Assembly: GCA_902609915.1 (NCBI GenBank) | Contig: CACLTO010000001.1 | Location: forward strand, 1-45,000 | Direction: 5' to 3' | Length of the DNA stretch: 45,000 nt | Source: an uncultured Pelagibacteraceae bacterium | Lineage (GTDB): Bacteria > Pseudomonadota > Alphaproteobacteria > Pelagibacterales > Pelagibacteraceae | In this document: positions 7,546 through 16,503 of the stretch, piece after piece | Layout of the letters: each line of letters starts with the position of its first letter | Position numbering within the stretch: the first letter of the stretch is position 1 | Made by a program: the position numbers and the translations under genes | The notes under the pieces: model-generated | The model's input: only the letters and a program-made list of their open reading frames with translations | What the model was told of the DNA's origin: nothing | Database searches by the model: none

Positions 7546-8807
7546 TTTAAATTTAAAACTTCACCTGCTAAATATAAAGATCCTGTAATAATCAAAAGAT
7601 CGTTTTCATTTAGTGAAATGGATTTAATAGCAGCCTCAATACTTTCCTTATATTCAACTTTAAAATTATTCTTAAATTTTTTTTTTAATTCTTTCCCACT
7701 AATAGCATTTGGTTGATTGGGTATATCGATTGTAGTTAGAGATGAGATATCTTTAAAATTATTAATATATTTTTCATGGTCTTTATTTGCCATCATTCCT
7801 ATAATGACATGTTTATTACAATCTAAAGTATGCAGGTATTCGTTCAAAACTCTAGAACCATCTTCATTATGACTGCCATCAATTATTAACCTATTATCTT
7901 TTACTAATTCTTTTAATTTTCCAGAATTTATTTCTTGTAGTCTTCCAATTGTTCTAATTTTTTTGATACCATCTTTTATATCTTCATCTTTAAAATCAAA
8001 ATTTAGATGTCGTAGAGTCGCAATTGCAGTTGAAATATTCTCAAGTTGAAATTGTCCAAGAATATTAGGTAATGGTAGTTTTAAACCACCAAACCTGTCC
8101 TCATAATAAAAAAAACCATTTTCCCCATTTGAATAACTAAAATCTTCATTGAAAAATAATTTATTAGATGAATTATTTGCAATAGTTTTCTTTATATATT
8201 CAGTAGTTTTATTAGAATTCTGTTTAGATATAATTATATTAGAATTCAAAAGAGAAGATGTTTTTTCAAATACAATTTTTTCTATTGTTTGTTGATTTTC
8301 TGGTAACCAGTCAAGGTGATCTTTGCTAATTGAACAAACCACACTAGCTAAGTTATTTTTAAATATATTAGTTGCATCAAATCTATGAAATAGACCAGCT
8401 TCTACTAGATTAATGTTTTCAGGATATTGGGCTGCTTTATAAAAAAAACATGCACTCAAAGCCTCAAAAAAAGTTAAAGGATTTTTATTATTTATTTTTT
8501 CTATTTTTTCAAAGAGATCTATTAACTCCTCGTCCTTTAACTTTTCATCATTAAAAATAAACCTTTCATTAATTTTTTGAATATGAGGACTAGTGTAAAC
8601 ATTACATTTTATTTTTGCTTCCTTCAAAATTGAAAATATTGCATTGATTGTAGATTGTTTACCATTTGTACCCACTACAGAAATTACCTTAATTCTATCT
8701 TGTGGATTACCTAATTTTTCACAAAGATTTTTAATTCGATCTAAGCTTAAGTCTATTTCTTTAGGATGCAGCTTTTGAAAGCGGTTGAGAATTTTCTGAA
8801 GTTTCAT
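7542..8807 (-). CDS. folC: bifunctional folylpolyglutamate/dihydrofolate synthase
   Basis: FolC adds glutamate to dihydropteroate and folates using ATP, completing folate synthesis and retaining it in the cell. The 421-residue protein opens with the usual FQKLHPKEIDLSLDRIK segment, which fixes the start. The ATP loop reads GTNGKQST at 46-53, where the family normally has GTNGKGST. The Mur-ligase-like central domain shows FHRFDATN, where GGR-D-TN is usual, and DGSHN later. The start overlaps the accD 3' end by 47 bases. It is the last gene of the reverse-strand run from rpsA. Confidence 0.93.
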   Translation of the reverse strand: MKLQKILNRFQKLHPKEIDLSLDRIKNLCEKLGNPQDRIKVISVVGTNGKQSTINAIFSILKEAKIKCNVYTSPHIQKINERFIFNDEKLKDEELIDLFEKIEKINNKNPLTFFEALSACFFYKAAQYPENINLVEAGLFHRFDATNIFKNNLASVVCSISKDHLDWLPENQQTIEKIVFEKTSSLLNSNIIISKQNSNKTTEYIKKTIANNSSNKLFFNEDFSYSNGENGFFYYEDRFGGLKLPLPNILGQFQLENISTAIATLRHLNFDFKDEDIKDGIKKIRTIGRLQEINSGKLKELVKDNRLIIDGSHNEDGSRVLNEYLHTLDCNKHVIIGMMANKDHEKYINNFKDISSLTTIDIPNQPNAISGKELKKKFKNNFKVEYKESIEAAIKSISLNENDLLIITGSLYLAGEVLNLN

Positions 8808-9693
8808 TTTCCTCAGTGCTTATAGCAGGATTTTTATTTAATAGAATTGAAATTAAAATCCCAAATTTTTCTTGAAGATCTTTTCTATCAAGAATCAAAT
8901 CCACAAATCCAGTTTTTTGGACATATGAGCTTCTTTGAAAATTTTCCGGTAAACTCTCTTTTACTGTGCCCTCAATAACTCTTGCTCCAGCAAAAGCTAT
9001 TAAAGCATGGTCAGACTCTGCGATATTTAAATCTCCTAACATCGCATATGATGCTGTTATTCCTCCAGCTGTTGGATCTGTTAAGCATACCAAGTAAGGA
9101 AGATTATTCCTCTTTAGTTCGTTAATAGCCATAGTAGTCCTTGTCATTTGAGATAAAGAAATCAAACTTTCCATCATTCTCATTCCTCCTCCTGAGCTAA
9201 AACAGATGAAAGGTGTTTTATTTTCTATTGCATGCTGGATACCATACAAAAAAGCCTCACCCTCAGCTGCTGCCATTGAAGCTCCTAGAAATTCAAAATC
9301 TGATGCTATTGCCGTAACTTTAATATTGTTTATTGACCCGGAAACAACCATCATTCCACAATCCATACCAGTTTTTTTTCTAGCACTTTTCAATCTATCT
9401 TTATAAGACTTAGAGTCTGTCCAGTTTAATGGATCATCTTTTGGAATAGGTGTTTTAAAAACTTCATAATTGTTTTTTCCAAAAAAAATATCAAATCTTT
9501 GTTTTGGCGTAATCCTATGATGTTTATTACAATCAGGACATACCCAAAGATTTTCCTCTAAATCTTTTTTTAAAATTGGCCCTTTACAACAAGATGTCCA
9601 ATCACTGTTCGCAAGATCCTCTTTTGTTGCCCTCTTATGAATAGCAGTTTTAATTTTTTCACCAGCTTTAATTATTTTAGTTATCCAATTCAT
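8761..9693 (-). CDS. accD: acetyl-CoA carboxylase carboxyltransferase subunit beta
   Basis: AccD pairs with AccA (encoded at 30.4 kb) to transfer the carboxyl group from biotin to acetyl-CoA, the committed step of fatty acid synthesis. Conserved carboxyltransferase blocks are visible, including SSGGGMRMMESLISLSQM and GGITASYAMLGD. The N-terminal zinc ribbon is odd: C35-C36 are adjacent where the usual first half is CxxC, while C52-x-x-C55 is normal. The last ~15 residues are a low-complexity tail that lies in the 47-base overlap with folC. It overlaps trpA by four bases (ATGA). Confidence 0.95.
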   Translation of the reverse strand: MNWITKIIKAGEKIKTAIHKRATKEDLANSDWTSCCKGPILKKDLEENLWVCPDCNKHHRITPKQRFDIFFGKNNYEVFKTPIPKDDPLNWTDSKSYKDRLKSARKKTGMDCGMMVVSGSINNIKVTAIASDFEFLGASMAAAEGEAFLYGIQHAIENKTPFICFSSGGGMRMMESLISLSQMTRTTMAINELKRNNLPYLVCLTDPTAGGITASYAMLGDLNIAESDHALIAFAGARVIEGTVKESLPENFQRSSYVQKTGFVDLILDRKDLQEKFGILISILLNKNPAISTEENETSENSQPLSKAAS

Positions 9694-10490
9694 ATAATTT
9701 TATTTTTTAATCTTCTTACAACCTTATCAACATTTATGACCGGATTTTGTCTTTTTTTAATTGATTTTGTTATTTCTTTACAAATAGCACTTCCTACAAC
9801 TAAACCATCTGCTTTTCTTAGGGATTTTATAGTTTTTTCAGTAATACCAAAACCAATTACAATGTTTTTTTTTGGACTGATTCTTTTTATTTTGTTGTAA
9901 TTAGACAATATTTTTTTTGAAGAGACTTTTAATTTCCCCCCAGTTGTAGATAGCATTGATATAAAATAGTTCATTGGGTGAGAGTCTTTTATAATTTTTC
10001 TTAGTCTTTCGTTCGTTGTTGTTGGCGACAAAAGTTGAATAAAATAAATTGACTTATTCTTACATTTTTTTGCAAATTTTTTATTCTCCGGCCAAGGTAA
10101 GTCTACAACTATCAATCCGTTTACCCCAGAAATTTTACATTTTTTTAAAAAGTTATTTTCACCATATTGGAAGATCATATTATAGTAACCCATTAATATA
10201 ATTGGTTTTAATTTATTTGTTCTCTTGAAGTCTCTTACGATTTTAAAAATATCATTAATTTTAATTCCTTTTTTTATCGCTCTATATGCACTAGTTTGTA
10301 TTTGGCTACCATCTGCAACTGGAGTATTGTGTGGTACACCTACTTCTAATATATCAGCATTTTTTGAGATTGACTTTAATATATTTAAAGATTGTTTTTT
10401 TGAGCTATCACCAGCGACAGTATAGGTTAATAATGCAGGTCTATTCTCGTGTTTAGCTTTTTTAAACGCAACACTAATTGGATTTAACAT
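9690..10490 (-). CDS. trpA: tryptophan synthase alpha subunit
   Basis: TrpA splits indole-3-glycerol phosphate to indole and glyceraldehyde 3-phosphate and passes indole to TrpB. In this 266-residue protein the catalytic pair sits exactly at the textbook numbers: E49 in ILEVGVP and D60 in PVADGSQIQ. The segment after GVP reads HNTP instead of the more common FSDP. It starts one base after the trpB stop and overlaps accD by four bases, so coupled translation is likely. Confidence 0.95.
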   Translation of the reverse strand: MLNPISVAFKKAKHENRPALLTYTVAGDSSKKQSLNILKSISKNADILEVGVPHNTPVADGSQIQTSAYRAIKKGIKINDIFKIVRDFKRTNKLKPIILMGYYNMIFQYGENNFLKKCKISGVNGLIVVDLPWPENKKFAKKCKNKSIYFIQLLSPTTTNERLRKIIKDSHPMNYFISMLSTTGGKLKVSSKKILSNYNKIKRISPKKNIVIGFGITEKTIKSLRKADGLVVGSAICKEITKSIKKRQNPVINVDKVVRRLKNKII

Positions 10491-10491
10491 A

Positions 10492-11718
10492 TTATTTTCT
10501 CAATCTTTTCTTTAATATTCCTCGGTCTTTATAAGCATCTCCACAACTATTAACAACTACGATCGTGTCCTTACTCAACTTTTTTGACTCAGCTATTGCA
10601 ACTGAAAAAGCATGGCTTGGCTCTAATGAAGGTCTTAATTTTTCTAATCTTGTTACTAACTTATATGCCTCTAAAGCCTCTTCATCACTTGCTGCTGTAT
10701 ATCTTGCTCTTTTTGTATCTTTTAGAAAACAGTGAAGAGGTGACACTCCAGGATAATCAAGACCAGCAGAAATTGATTCGGTTTCCTCTATTTGTCCATC
10801 TTTGTTTTGATTAACGTATTGGGCTGCTCCATGAAGAATTCCTATTTTAGATCCGTAAGTGAGAGGTGCCGCATGTTTTTTACTTTTATTAGGTCCCCCT
10901 GCCTCTATTCCAATAAATTCACATTGTTTTTTATCATAATCCATAAATTCATTCCAAAAACCAAAGCTAGAACTTCCTCCACCAACACAATTATAAAGTT
11001 TAAGTTTTTTAGGAATTGATCCAAACTCGTTAATTAATTGAAATTTTAGTTCTCTTGATATCTGACTGGTACTCCAACCACAGATACGTACAAAGACTGC
11101 TGGACCAACAGTACTACCAACGCACATCGCTGTCGTATCACAATTAGCTACCCAAAATCGCATACATTCAGAAACTGCATCTACTAAAGTTTGACTCCCA
11201 GAATACACAGGGATGACTTCAGCTCCATTTTTTTTAATAGCCTTTACGTTTGGCTGTTGTCTCTTAATATCTTTTGCTCCCATAAAAATTTTACACTTTA
11301 AACCAAATTTTTTTGCTGCCATACTCAACATTTTGCCTGCATACCCTGCGCCAGTGTCTCCACATATAATTTTTTTACCTGAACGTTTTGCAAGTAAACA
11401 ATGAACTGTAGCGTTATAAATTTTATGTGCTCCTCCATTCGCATCAGATACAACCTTAGACCAAATCTGTGCTCCACCCACATGTTTAGTTAAATTTTCT
11501 AATTTTATAAAACGTGTTGGAGCTCCAACCCAATTTTTAAAATATTTGTCTCTTTCATTAATGAATCTTTTATCTTTTTTTAGTTTGTTAAAAAGGATTT
11601 CTAGATCTTCAATTGGCCTCTTTAATGTTTCAGGAACAAAGTTTCCACCAAATTTACCTCCCCAGAATCCAAGTTTATTTCCTTGATCAATTACTGCAAT
11701 TCCTTTTTTTAATTTCAT
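10492..11718 (-). CDS. trpB: tryptophan synthase beta subunit, divergent
   Basis: This PLP enzyme condenses indole with serine. At 408 residues it has normal length. The Schiff-base lysine is K99 in GGAHKIYN, and VGGGSSSFG (245-253) and SISAGLDYPGVSP (315-327) are recognisable. Several key positions differ. The ETGAGQHG motif with catalytic Glu (E109 in Salmonella) reads DTGAGYAG here, so Asp121 replaces Glu. The C-terminal SGRGDKD, whose Ser contacts the PLP ring, reads CGDAYKD (392-398). The VGPHPYP block reads VGPAVFV. Context between trpF and trpA, with four-base and one-base junctions, strongly supports TrpB, but the chemistry may be altered. Confidence 0.88.
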   Translation of the reverse strand: MKLKKGIAVIDQGNKLGFWGGKFGGNFVPETLKRPIEDLEILFNKLKKDKRFINERDKYFKNWVGAPTRFIKLENLTKHVGGAQIWSKVVSDANGGAHKIYNATVHCLLAKRSGKKIICGDTGAGYAGKMLSMAAKKFGLKCKIFMGAKDIKRQQPNVKAIKKNGAEVIPVYSGSQTLVDAVSECMRFWVANCDTTAMCVGSTVGPAVFVRICGWSTSQISRELKFQLINEFGSIPKKLKLYNCVGGGSSSFGFWNEFMDYDKKQCEFIGIEAGGPNKSKKHAAPLTYGSKIGILHGAAQYVNQNKDGQIEETESISAGLDYPGVSPLHCFLKDTKRARYTAASDEEALEAYKLVTRLEKLRPSLEPSHAFSVAIAESKKLSKDTIVVVNSCGDAYKDRGILKKRLRK

Positions 11719-12332
11719 ATATTTTTGAATAAATTTAATAATTTATTTATTTTATCTATATCTTTTATGCCTTTATTATTTTCAATTGATCCAGACAAAT
11801 CAATAATGAAGTCTTTATTTTTAAAATTAGGAATATCATTTATTTGGATATTTCCCGCAATCATTTTATTTAATTTTTTGGGCACTTCATTTAGTAGATT
11901 ATGATCAAAACTTTCAGATTTATGGTAACCTTTTGAGTCAAATAAAATTATATCTGAGATTTCTGAATAGTCCTTAAACTTATTTACATCATCTTTATCT
12001 GAGATAGTAAGAGCTGAAATTATTTTCACTTTATATTTTTTTTTAATTTCCAGGGTTCTTATTGGATTAACGTCATATAATTGATAATAATCAAATTTTA
12101 AATCTGCGATTTTTTTAAGAACTTCATTAGTTGGATTTACAAGAACGGAAACAAAATTGACTTGTTTTTTATCAACATTAATTAAATCTTTTAATTTTTC
12201 GTATGTAACAAACCTTTTACTTTTTTCATAATTTGTGATGAACCCAATATATTTCGGTGGGTAAGCATGATTTAAGATATAACTTAATGTTTGAGAGTCT
12301 GAGATCCCACATATTTTCAAACCTTTAATCAT
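11715..12332 (-). CDS. trpF: phosphoribosylanthranilate isomerase
   Basis: TrpF carries out the Amadori rearrangement of phosphoribosylanthranilate in tryptophan synthesis. The 205-residue protein starts with KICGIS, holding the general-base Cys, and has IILFDSKG around the general-acid Asp. The phosphate-binding C-terminal block reads IIDLSGSIENNKGIKD, where DVSSGVE..G.KD is usual. QLYD replaces QLHG, and the protein is lysine-rich and divergent. It overlaps both pyrF and trpB by four bases (ATGA). Confidence 0.88.
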   Translation of the reverse strand: MIKGLKICGISDSQTLSYILNHAYPPKYIGFITNYEKSKRFVTYEKLKDLINVDKKQVNFVSVLVNPTNEVLKKIADLKFDYYQLYDVNPIRTLEIKKKYKVKIISALTISDKDDVNKFKDYSEISDIILFDSKGYHKSESFDHNLLNEVPKKLNKMIAGNIQINDIPNFKNKDFIIDLSGSIENNKGIKDIDKINKLLNLFKNI

Positions 12333-13006
12333 TGATTTAAGTGATAAATTAGAGACTCAATATTTTTTTTGATGTCACCTTTAGTAATAGGTCTGCCTAT
12401 AACAAGCCAATTACTTCCATTTTCATAAGCTTGTTTAGGAGTTGCAACTCTTTTTTGATCGTTATCAATTTTTTTATTAAACCTAATACCAGGTGTAATT
12501 ATTTCTTTTTTAAAAACTTTTTTTACTATATCCACTTCTTTTGCACTGCAAACAATTGCATCTAATTTTGCCTTAGATGCAAGTTTGGCTTGGGCTAAAA
12601 CAATTTTTTTTAAACTTTTATTAAAGCCTATTTCTTTTACGGCTTTATCATTCAGTGATGTCAAAATTGTAACACCCACTAATTTTGTTTTTAGAGCTAC
12701 TTTTTTAGCTGCTTTTAAGGCTTGTAACCCAGAACTAATATGAATTGTTAGATAATTTATTTTTAGATCTCTAATTGCCTTGACTGTTGAAGCACATGTA
12801 TTAGGTATGTCATGAATTTTTAGATCAGCAAAAACGATTTTGTTTTTTAATTTAGAGATAAATTTTCTTCCATGCTTAGAATTAAAAAACTCTAAACCAA
12901 ATTTATATCCTACTTTTATTTTAGAATTTTTTGTATTATCAATAATTCTGTTAATTTTGGAAATATCAGTGCTATCGCAGGCAACAAATATTTTATTTTT
13001 TTTCAT
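12329..13006 (-). CDS. pyrF: orotidine 5'-phosphate decarboxylase
   Basis: PyrF makes UMP from OMP, the last step of pyrimidine synthesis. The catalytic K-x-x-x-D pattern is visible in FADLKIHDIPNT (about residues 59-70), with the substrate lysine in KVGYKFGLEFF (about 32-42) and the phosphate-binding TPGIRF near the C-terminus. The 225-residue length is typical. It overlaps ihfB by 14 bases upstream and trpF by four bases downstream, so it sits in the rpsA-folC transcription unit. Confidence 0.94.
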   Translation of the reverse strand: MKKNKIFVACDSTDISKINRIIDNTKNSKIKVGYKFGLEFFNSKHGRKFISKLKNKIVFADLKIHDIPNTCASTVKAIRDLKINYLTIHISSGLQALKAAKKVALKTKLVGVTILTSLNDKAVKEIGFNKSLKKIVLAQAKLASKAKLDAIVCSAKEVDIVKKVFKKEIITPGIRFNKKIDNDQKRVATPKQAYENGSNWLVIGRPITKGDIKKNIESLIYHLNQ

Positions 13007-13286
13007 TATTCAAAATTTTAAACAAATCTTTAGACATTTTGAAGTTAATTGTCTTTCTCTCTGGAGTATCAATTTTCTCGTTAGTTTTAGGGTTTCTAGA
13101 TATCCTAGCTTTTTGAAGTTTACTTGAAAAAATTCCAAAACCTCTTAGCTCTACTCTTTCGCCTCTTTTTAAGCTTCTTTTAATTTCTTCAAAAATAATA
13201 TTCATAAATTTTTCAAGATCTTTTTTTAAAAAATTTGGATAATTCTTTGAAAGTTGTTTTAAGAGGTTAGATTTTACAATAGCCAA
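12993..13286 (-). CDS. ihfB: HU/IHF family DNA-binding protein, probable IHF beta
   Basis: This 97-residue histone-like protein bends DNA. The family core is clear: GERVELRGFGIFSSK (about 42-56), then the DNA-arm segment RISRNPKTNEKID and the C-terminal FKMSKDL. Position directly after rpsA is the conserved location of ihfB in proteobacteria, which favours IHF beta over HU. IhfA should be encoded elsewhere. It starts 20 bases after the rpsA stop. Confidence 0.9.
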   Translation of the reverse strand: MAIVKSNLLKQLSKNYPNFLKKDLEKFMNIIFEEIKRSLKRGERVELRGFGIFSSKLQKARISRNPKTNEKIDTPERKTINFKMSKDLFKILNNEKK

Positions 13287-13306
13287 TTTAATTTTTAAAA
13301 TTTATT

Positions 13307-15028
13307 TTATTTTTTATTTTTTTTATCAAGTTTACTTGATAGGGATGAAAAAGGGAGATTTTTACCAGAGTCTTCAGCTCCGTATTTCTCTAAAGCCTCT
13401 TTTTTCTCTAATTCCTCTAATAATTTAATACTTAAAGTCGCCTTTCTTTTATTTAGATCTAAATCTGATATGGCACAATCAATTCTTTCACCTCCGGTAA
13501 ATCTTGATGGTCTTGCATCAGCAGTATTGATTGCAATTTGGTTTTTTTTGATAATAAAGTCCATTTCACATTCTTCTGGTCTCACAATTAGCCCTTTATT
13601 ATCTGATGAAATAATTTTTACAGTAATGATTTGATTAATTTTTTTATCTTTAAACCAATCAAATGGATCAGATTGAGTTTGTCTTAAACCAACCCTAATT
13701 TTTTGCTCAGATGCTTTTATTTCTAAAACTTTAACTTTAATTGTGTCACCTTTCTTATATTTTTTTAATTCTTCTTCTCCATTATTTAAATAAGTTAAAT
13801 CATTACAATGTAAAAATGCATCAATTTCTAAATTTTCTACGGTGAGAAATAGTGAATATTCATTTTTATTAACCACTAAACCTTCAACAATTGTTCCAAC
13901 AGGAAACTTTTTTTCAAAAACTTCGAAAGGATTTTCTTTTGTTAGTCTATGCGAGATGGCAACACGTCTTTTTTCCTTATCAATTTCTGTTATTATACAA
14001 TCGACTTCATCACCGACCTTAAACATTTTTTTTGCAGAAACATTTTTTTTTGTCCAACTTAATTCACTAGAATGTAACAAAGTTGTAAGACCAGGTTCTA
14101 ACTCACAAAATGCACCAAAATCCATTATTTTAACTACTTTAACCTTATAAATCTTTTTCAACTCATAATTTTCAATATGTTCAAATGGATCTGGAGACAA
14201 TTGTTTTACTGAACAACCTACTTGGAGTTTTTCTTTATCGACACTAATAACTTTTAAATCATGTTTTTCTCCAATATTAAATACCTCATCAGGGTGATTT
14301 ACTCGACTGTATGAAATTTCTTGTAAATGAACCAACACATCTAACTCATTATTAACATTAAAAAAACATCCAAAAGAACTATAACCTTTCACCTCTGCAT
14401 TATTAATTATATCTCCAATTTTATATTTTTCGATTATTTTAGCCTTATCTTCCTTTTTAAATGAAGAAATTATTTCTCTTCTGGACACACATGCATTTCC
14501 TCTTATCTTATCTAATTTTATTAAAGCAAACTTTTGTGGTTCATTCATAAGGTGACTTATATCTTTGAGAGGTTTGTCACTTATTTGTGACCCTGGAAGA
14601 AACATTAATGATCCCGTATCTAAATGTTCTACAATACATCCACCTTTACATTTAGAAACAATTTTACCCATAATCGGTTCCTTTTTTTCATATGCTTGGA
14701 CAAGTTTATCCCAACCTTTGATCTTAAGCGCTTTACTAGCAGATACAATTACTTCTCCATTTTTATCTTCAATTTTTTCTAAAAGAACTGAGATCTTCTC
14801 TCCTACTTTAATATTTTCTGATAAACCCATGCTCTTAAGCTCATTAATATCAAGAACTGGTTCACTCTTTAATCCTTCAACAAATAAAAAGACAAATTTT
14901 TCAGTTATTTTATTTATCTTACCCTCAATAATTTTACCTTCTTCAATAGTATTTTTTGAAAGTTGACTATTCAACAATTGTTCAAATTCCTTAGAGGCTG
15001 GGTTTGAAAGGTCTTTATAAATTTCCAT
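13307..15028 (-). CDS. rpsA: 30S ribosomal protein S1
   Basis: S1 binds mRNA at the small subunit and helps initiation on weakly Shine-Dalgarno-led messages, which are common here. The 573-residue protein is a chain of about six S1/OB repeats beginning near residue 31. Typical repeats include GDIINNAEVKGYSSFGCFF and KVVKIMDFGAFCELE. The length matches alphaproteobacterial S1. The ATG has no clear Shine-Dalgarno, as is usual for rpsA. It has a 147-base upstream gap with a TATAAT element, so it probably begins its own transcript, continuing into ihfB and onward. Confidence 0.96.
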   Translation of the reverse strand: MEIYKDLSNPASKEFEQLLNSQLSKNTIEEGKIIEGKINKITEKFVFLFVEGLKSEPVLDINELKSMGLSENIKVGEKISVLLEKIEDKNGEVIVSASKALKIKGWDKLVQAYEKKEPIMGKIVSKCKGGCIVEHLDTGSLMFLPGSQISDKPLKDISHLMNEPQKFALIKLDKIRGNACVSRREIISSFKKEDKAKIIEKYKIGDIINNAEVKGYSSFGCFFNVNNELDVLVHLQEISYSRVNHPDEVFNIGEKHDLKVISVDKEKLQVGCSVKQLSPDPFEHIENYELKKIYKVKVVKIMDFGAFCELEPGLTTLLHSSELSWTKKNVSAKKMFKVGDEVDCIITEIDKEKRRVAISHRLTKENPFEVFEKKFPVGTIVEGLVVNKNEYSLFLTVENLEIDAFLHCNDLTYLNNGEEELKKYKKGDTIKVKVLEIKASEQKIRVGLRQTQSDPFDWFKDKKINQIITVKIISSDNKGLIVRPEECEMDFIIKKNQIAINTADARPSRFTGGERIDCAISDLDLNKRKATLSIKLLEELEKKEALEKYGAEDSGKNLPFSSLSSKLDKKNKK

Positions 15029-15175
15029 TAATGTTTAGTTATTAATATTTTTAAAACAACGAACTTTTAGATAAATTTGTGATTTTAATCAAGTTTGAAT
15101 TTTAGCTAAATTAAGGTTAATTATATAGTAAATTAACTGAATTCCTCATTTATACTGATTTTCAACGCCTTAATT
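15029..15175 (-). promoter_or_regulatory. rpsA upstream region with -10 element
   Basis: The gap is AT-rich and has no gene on either strand. On the reverse strand TATAAT lies at 15125-15120 within TATATAAT, giving a predicted start near 15113 and an mRNA leader of about 85 bases without a Shine-Dalgarno sequence. No convincing -35 is seen. The cmk gene that often sits between aroA and rpsA is not here. Confidence 0.4.
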
Positions 15176-16501
15176 TTAATGCTTAAGATTAGCACCAAGA
15201 TAGTTCATCTTTTTCAGGAAAGATGGAAATGAGGTATTTATCGAGTCTTTATCATGTATTTGCCAATCACCACCAAATGAAAGAGCAGCAACAACACTAG
15301 TCATAAAAACTCTGTGATCTTTTAAAAAATTCTTAATTATAATTTTTTTATTAATCTTTATACTGGGGTTTCCATAAATCTTAATGCTATTACTTGTTAC
15401 AATATTTTTAACTCCCATTTTACTTAATATTTTTGAACCCCATTTTAATCTTGGACTTTCTTTTTCATTTAATTCAGATAAATTTTTGAAATAAGATATA
15501 CCCTCAGCCTTAGCAGCTACTAAAAAAATCAATAAAAATTCATCTATGGCTGCACTATTAAATCTAACAGGACAATTAATAGATTTGAATTTTCTTGAGC
15601 TTTGGACAACTAAATCAGCAACCCTCTCTCCTTTGTAGGTTCTTACATTTACTCTTTTAATTTTTACTTTCATCATTTTGAGAATACTTAAAACACCTGT
15701 TCGAGAGGGGTTAATATTTATATTCTTTATCTTTAATTTAGAATTTTTTGATAATGCGGTTAAGACAATAAAAAAGGAACTTGAGCTTATATCTGATGGT
15801 ATTTTATAATTAATAGCTGGTATTTCTTTTCTTCCTTTAATCTTAATTAAATCGTAGTTTTTTTTTTTATTTACTCTTATAGGTAAACCTAAATATTTAA
15901 AAAGCAATTCACTATGGTCTCTTGATTTTTTTGCCTTAATAGTTGTTTCACCATTAGTATTCAATGCCGCTAGCATAACTGCACTTTTACACTGAGCAGA
16001 TCCTTTGGTTTCATAGTAATTTATCGGTTTAGGATCACCAGTACCCTTGATAACTATCGGAAGTTTACCGAGGTTAGTTTGAAATTTTGCCCCAAATTTC
16101 TCTAAAGGTTTTGAGACTCTTAAAAAATCTCTTTTAGACAAACTTTTATCACCTTTTAGCCTAATACTATTTTTAGAATGCACCAAAAGACCCATTATCA
16201 ATCTTCCTAATGTTCCAGAATTTCCAGCATACAATGACAAATCTTTTTTATATTTAAATCCGTTTAGTCCTACACCATATATCTCACAAAATGATTTTGT
16301 TAGTTTTATTTTTACTCCTAATTTTTTAAGACACTTCAAAGTATTAAGAACGTCCTCTGATAATAACAAATTAAAAGATTTACTTTTATAAAGACTCTGA
16401 GAAGCTAATAAAGCCCAGCGAATTGATAAACTTTTGTCTCCCACCGTGGTTAAATTTTTATCAAATTTTTTGATTCTTTTTTTTATTTTGATAAAAGACA
16501 T
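15176..16501 (-). CDS. aroA: 3-phosphoshikimate 1-carboxyvinyltransferase (EPSP synthase)
   Basis: AroA joins shikimate 3-phosphate and PEP on the path to chorismate, feeding pheA and the trp genes in this window. Family motifs are present in order: VGDKSLSIRWALLAS (20-34), AGNSGTLGRL, SLSKRDFLRVSKPL, GSAQCKSAVMLAAL, SRDHSE, NPSRTGVL, and the catalytic region with LNEKESPRL and KDHRVFM near the C-terminus. At 441 residues it is of normal size. Several positions deviate mildly, such as SLSKRD for SLSKRP. It starts two bases after lptB. Confidence 0.94.
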   Translation of the reverse strand: MSFIKIKKRIKKFDKNLTTVGDKSLSIRWALLASQSLYKSKSFNLLLSEDVLNTLKCLKKLGVKIKLTKSFCEIYGVGLNGFKYKKDLSLYAGNSGTLGRLIMGLLVHSKNSIRLKGDKSLSKRDFLRVSKPLEKFGAKFQTNLGKLPIVIKGTGDPKPINYYETKGSAQCKSAVMLAALNTNGETTIKAKKSRDHSELLFKYLGLPIRVNKKKNYDLIKIKGRKEIPAINYKIPSDISSSSFFIVLTALSKNSKLKIKNININPSRTGVLSILKMMKVKIKRVNVRTYKGERVADLVVQSSRKFKSINCPVRFNSAAIDEFLLIFLVAAKAEGISYFKNLSELNEKESPRLKWGSKILSKMGVKNIVTSNSIKIYGNPSIKINKKIIIKNFLKDHRVFMTSVVAALSFGGDWQIHDKDSINTSFPSFLKKMNYLGANLKH

Positions 16502-16503
16502 TT

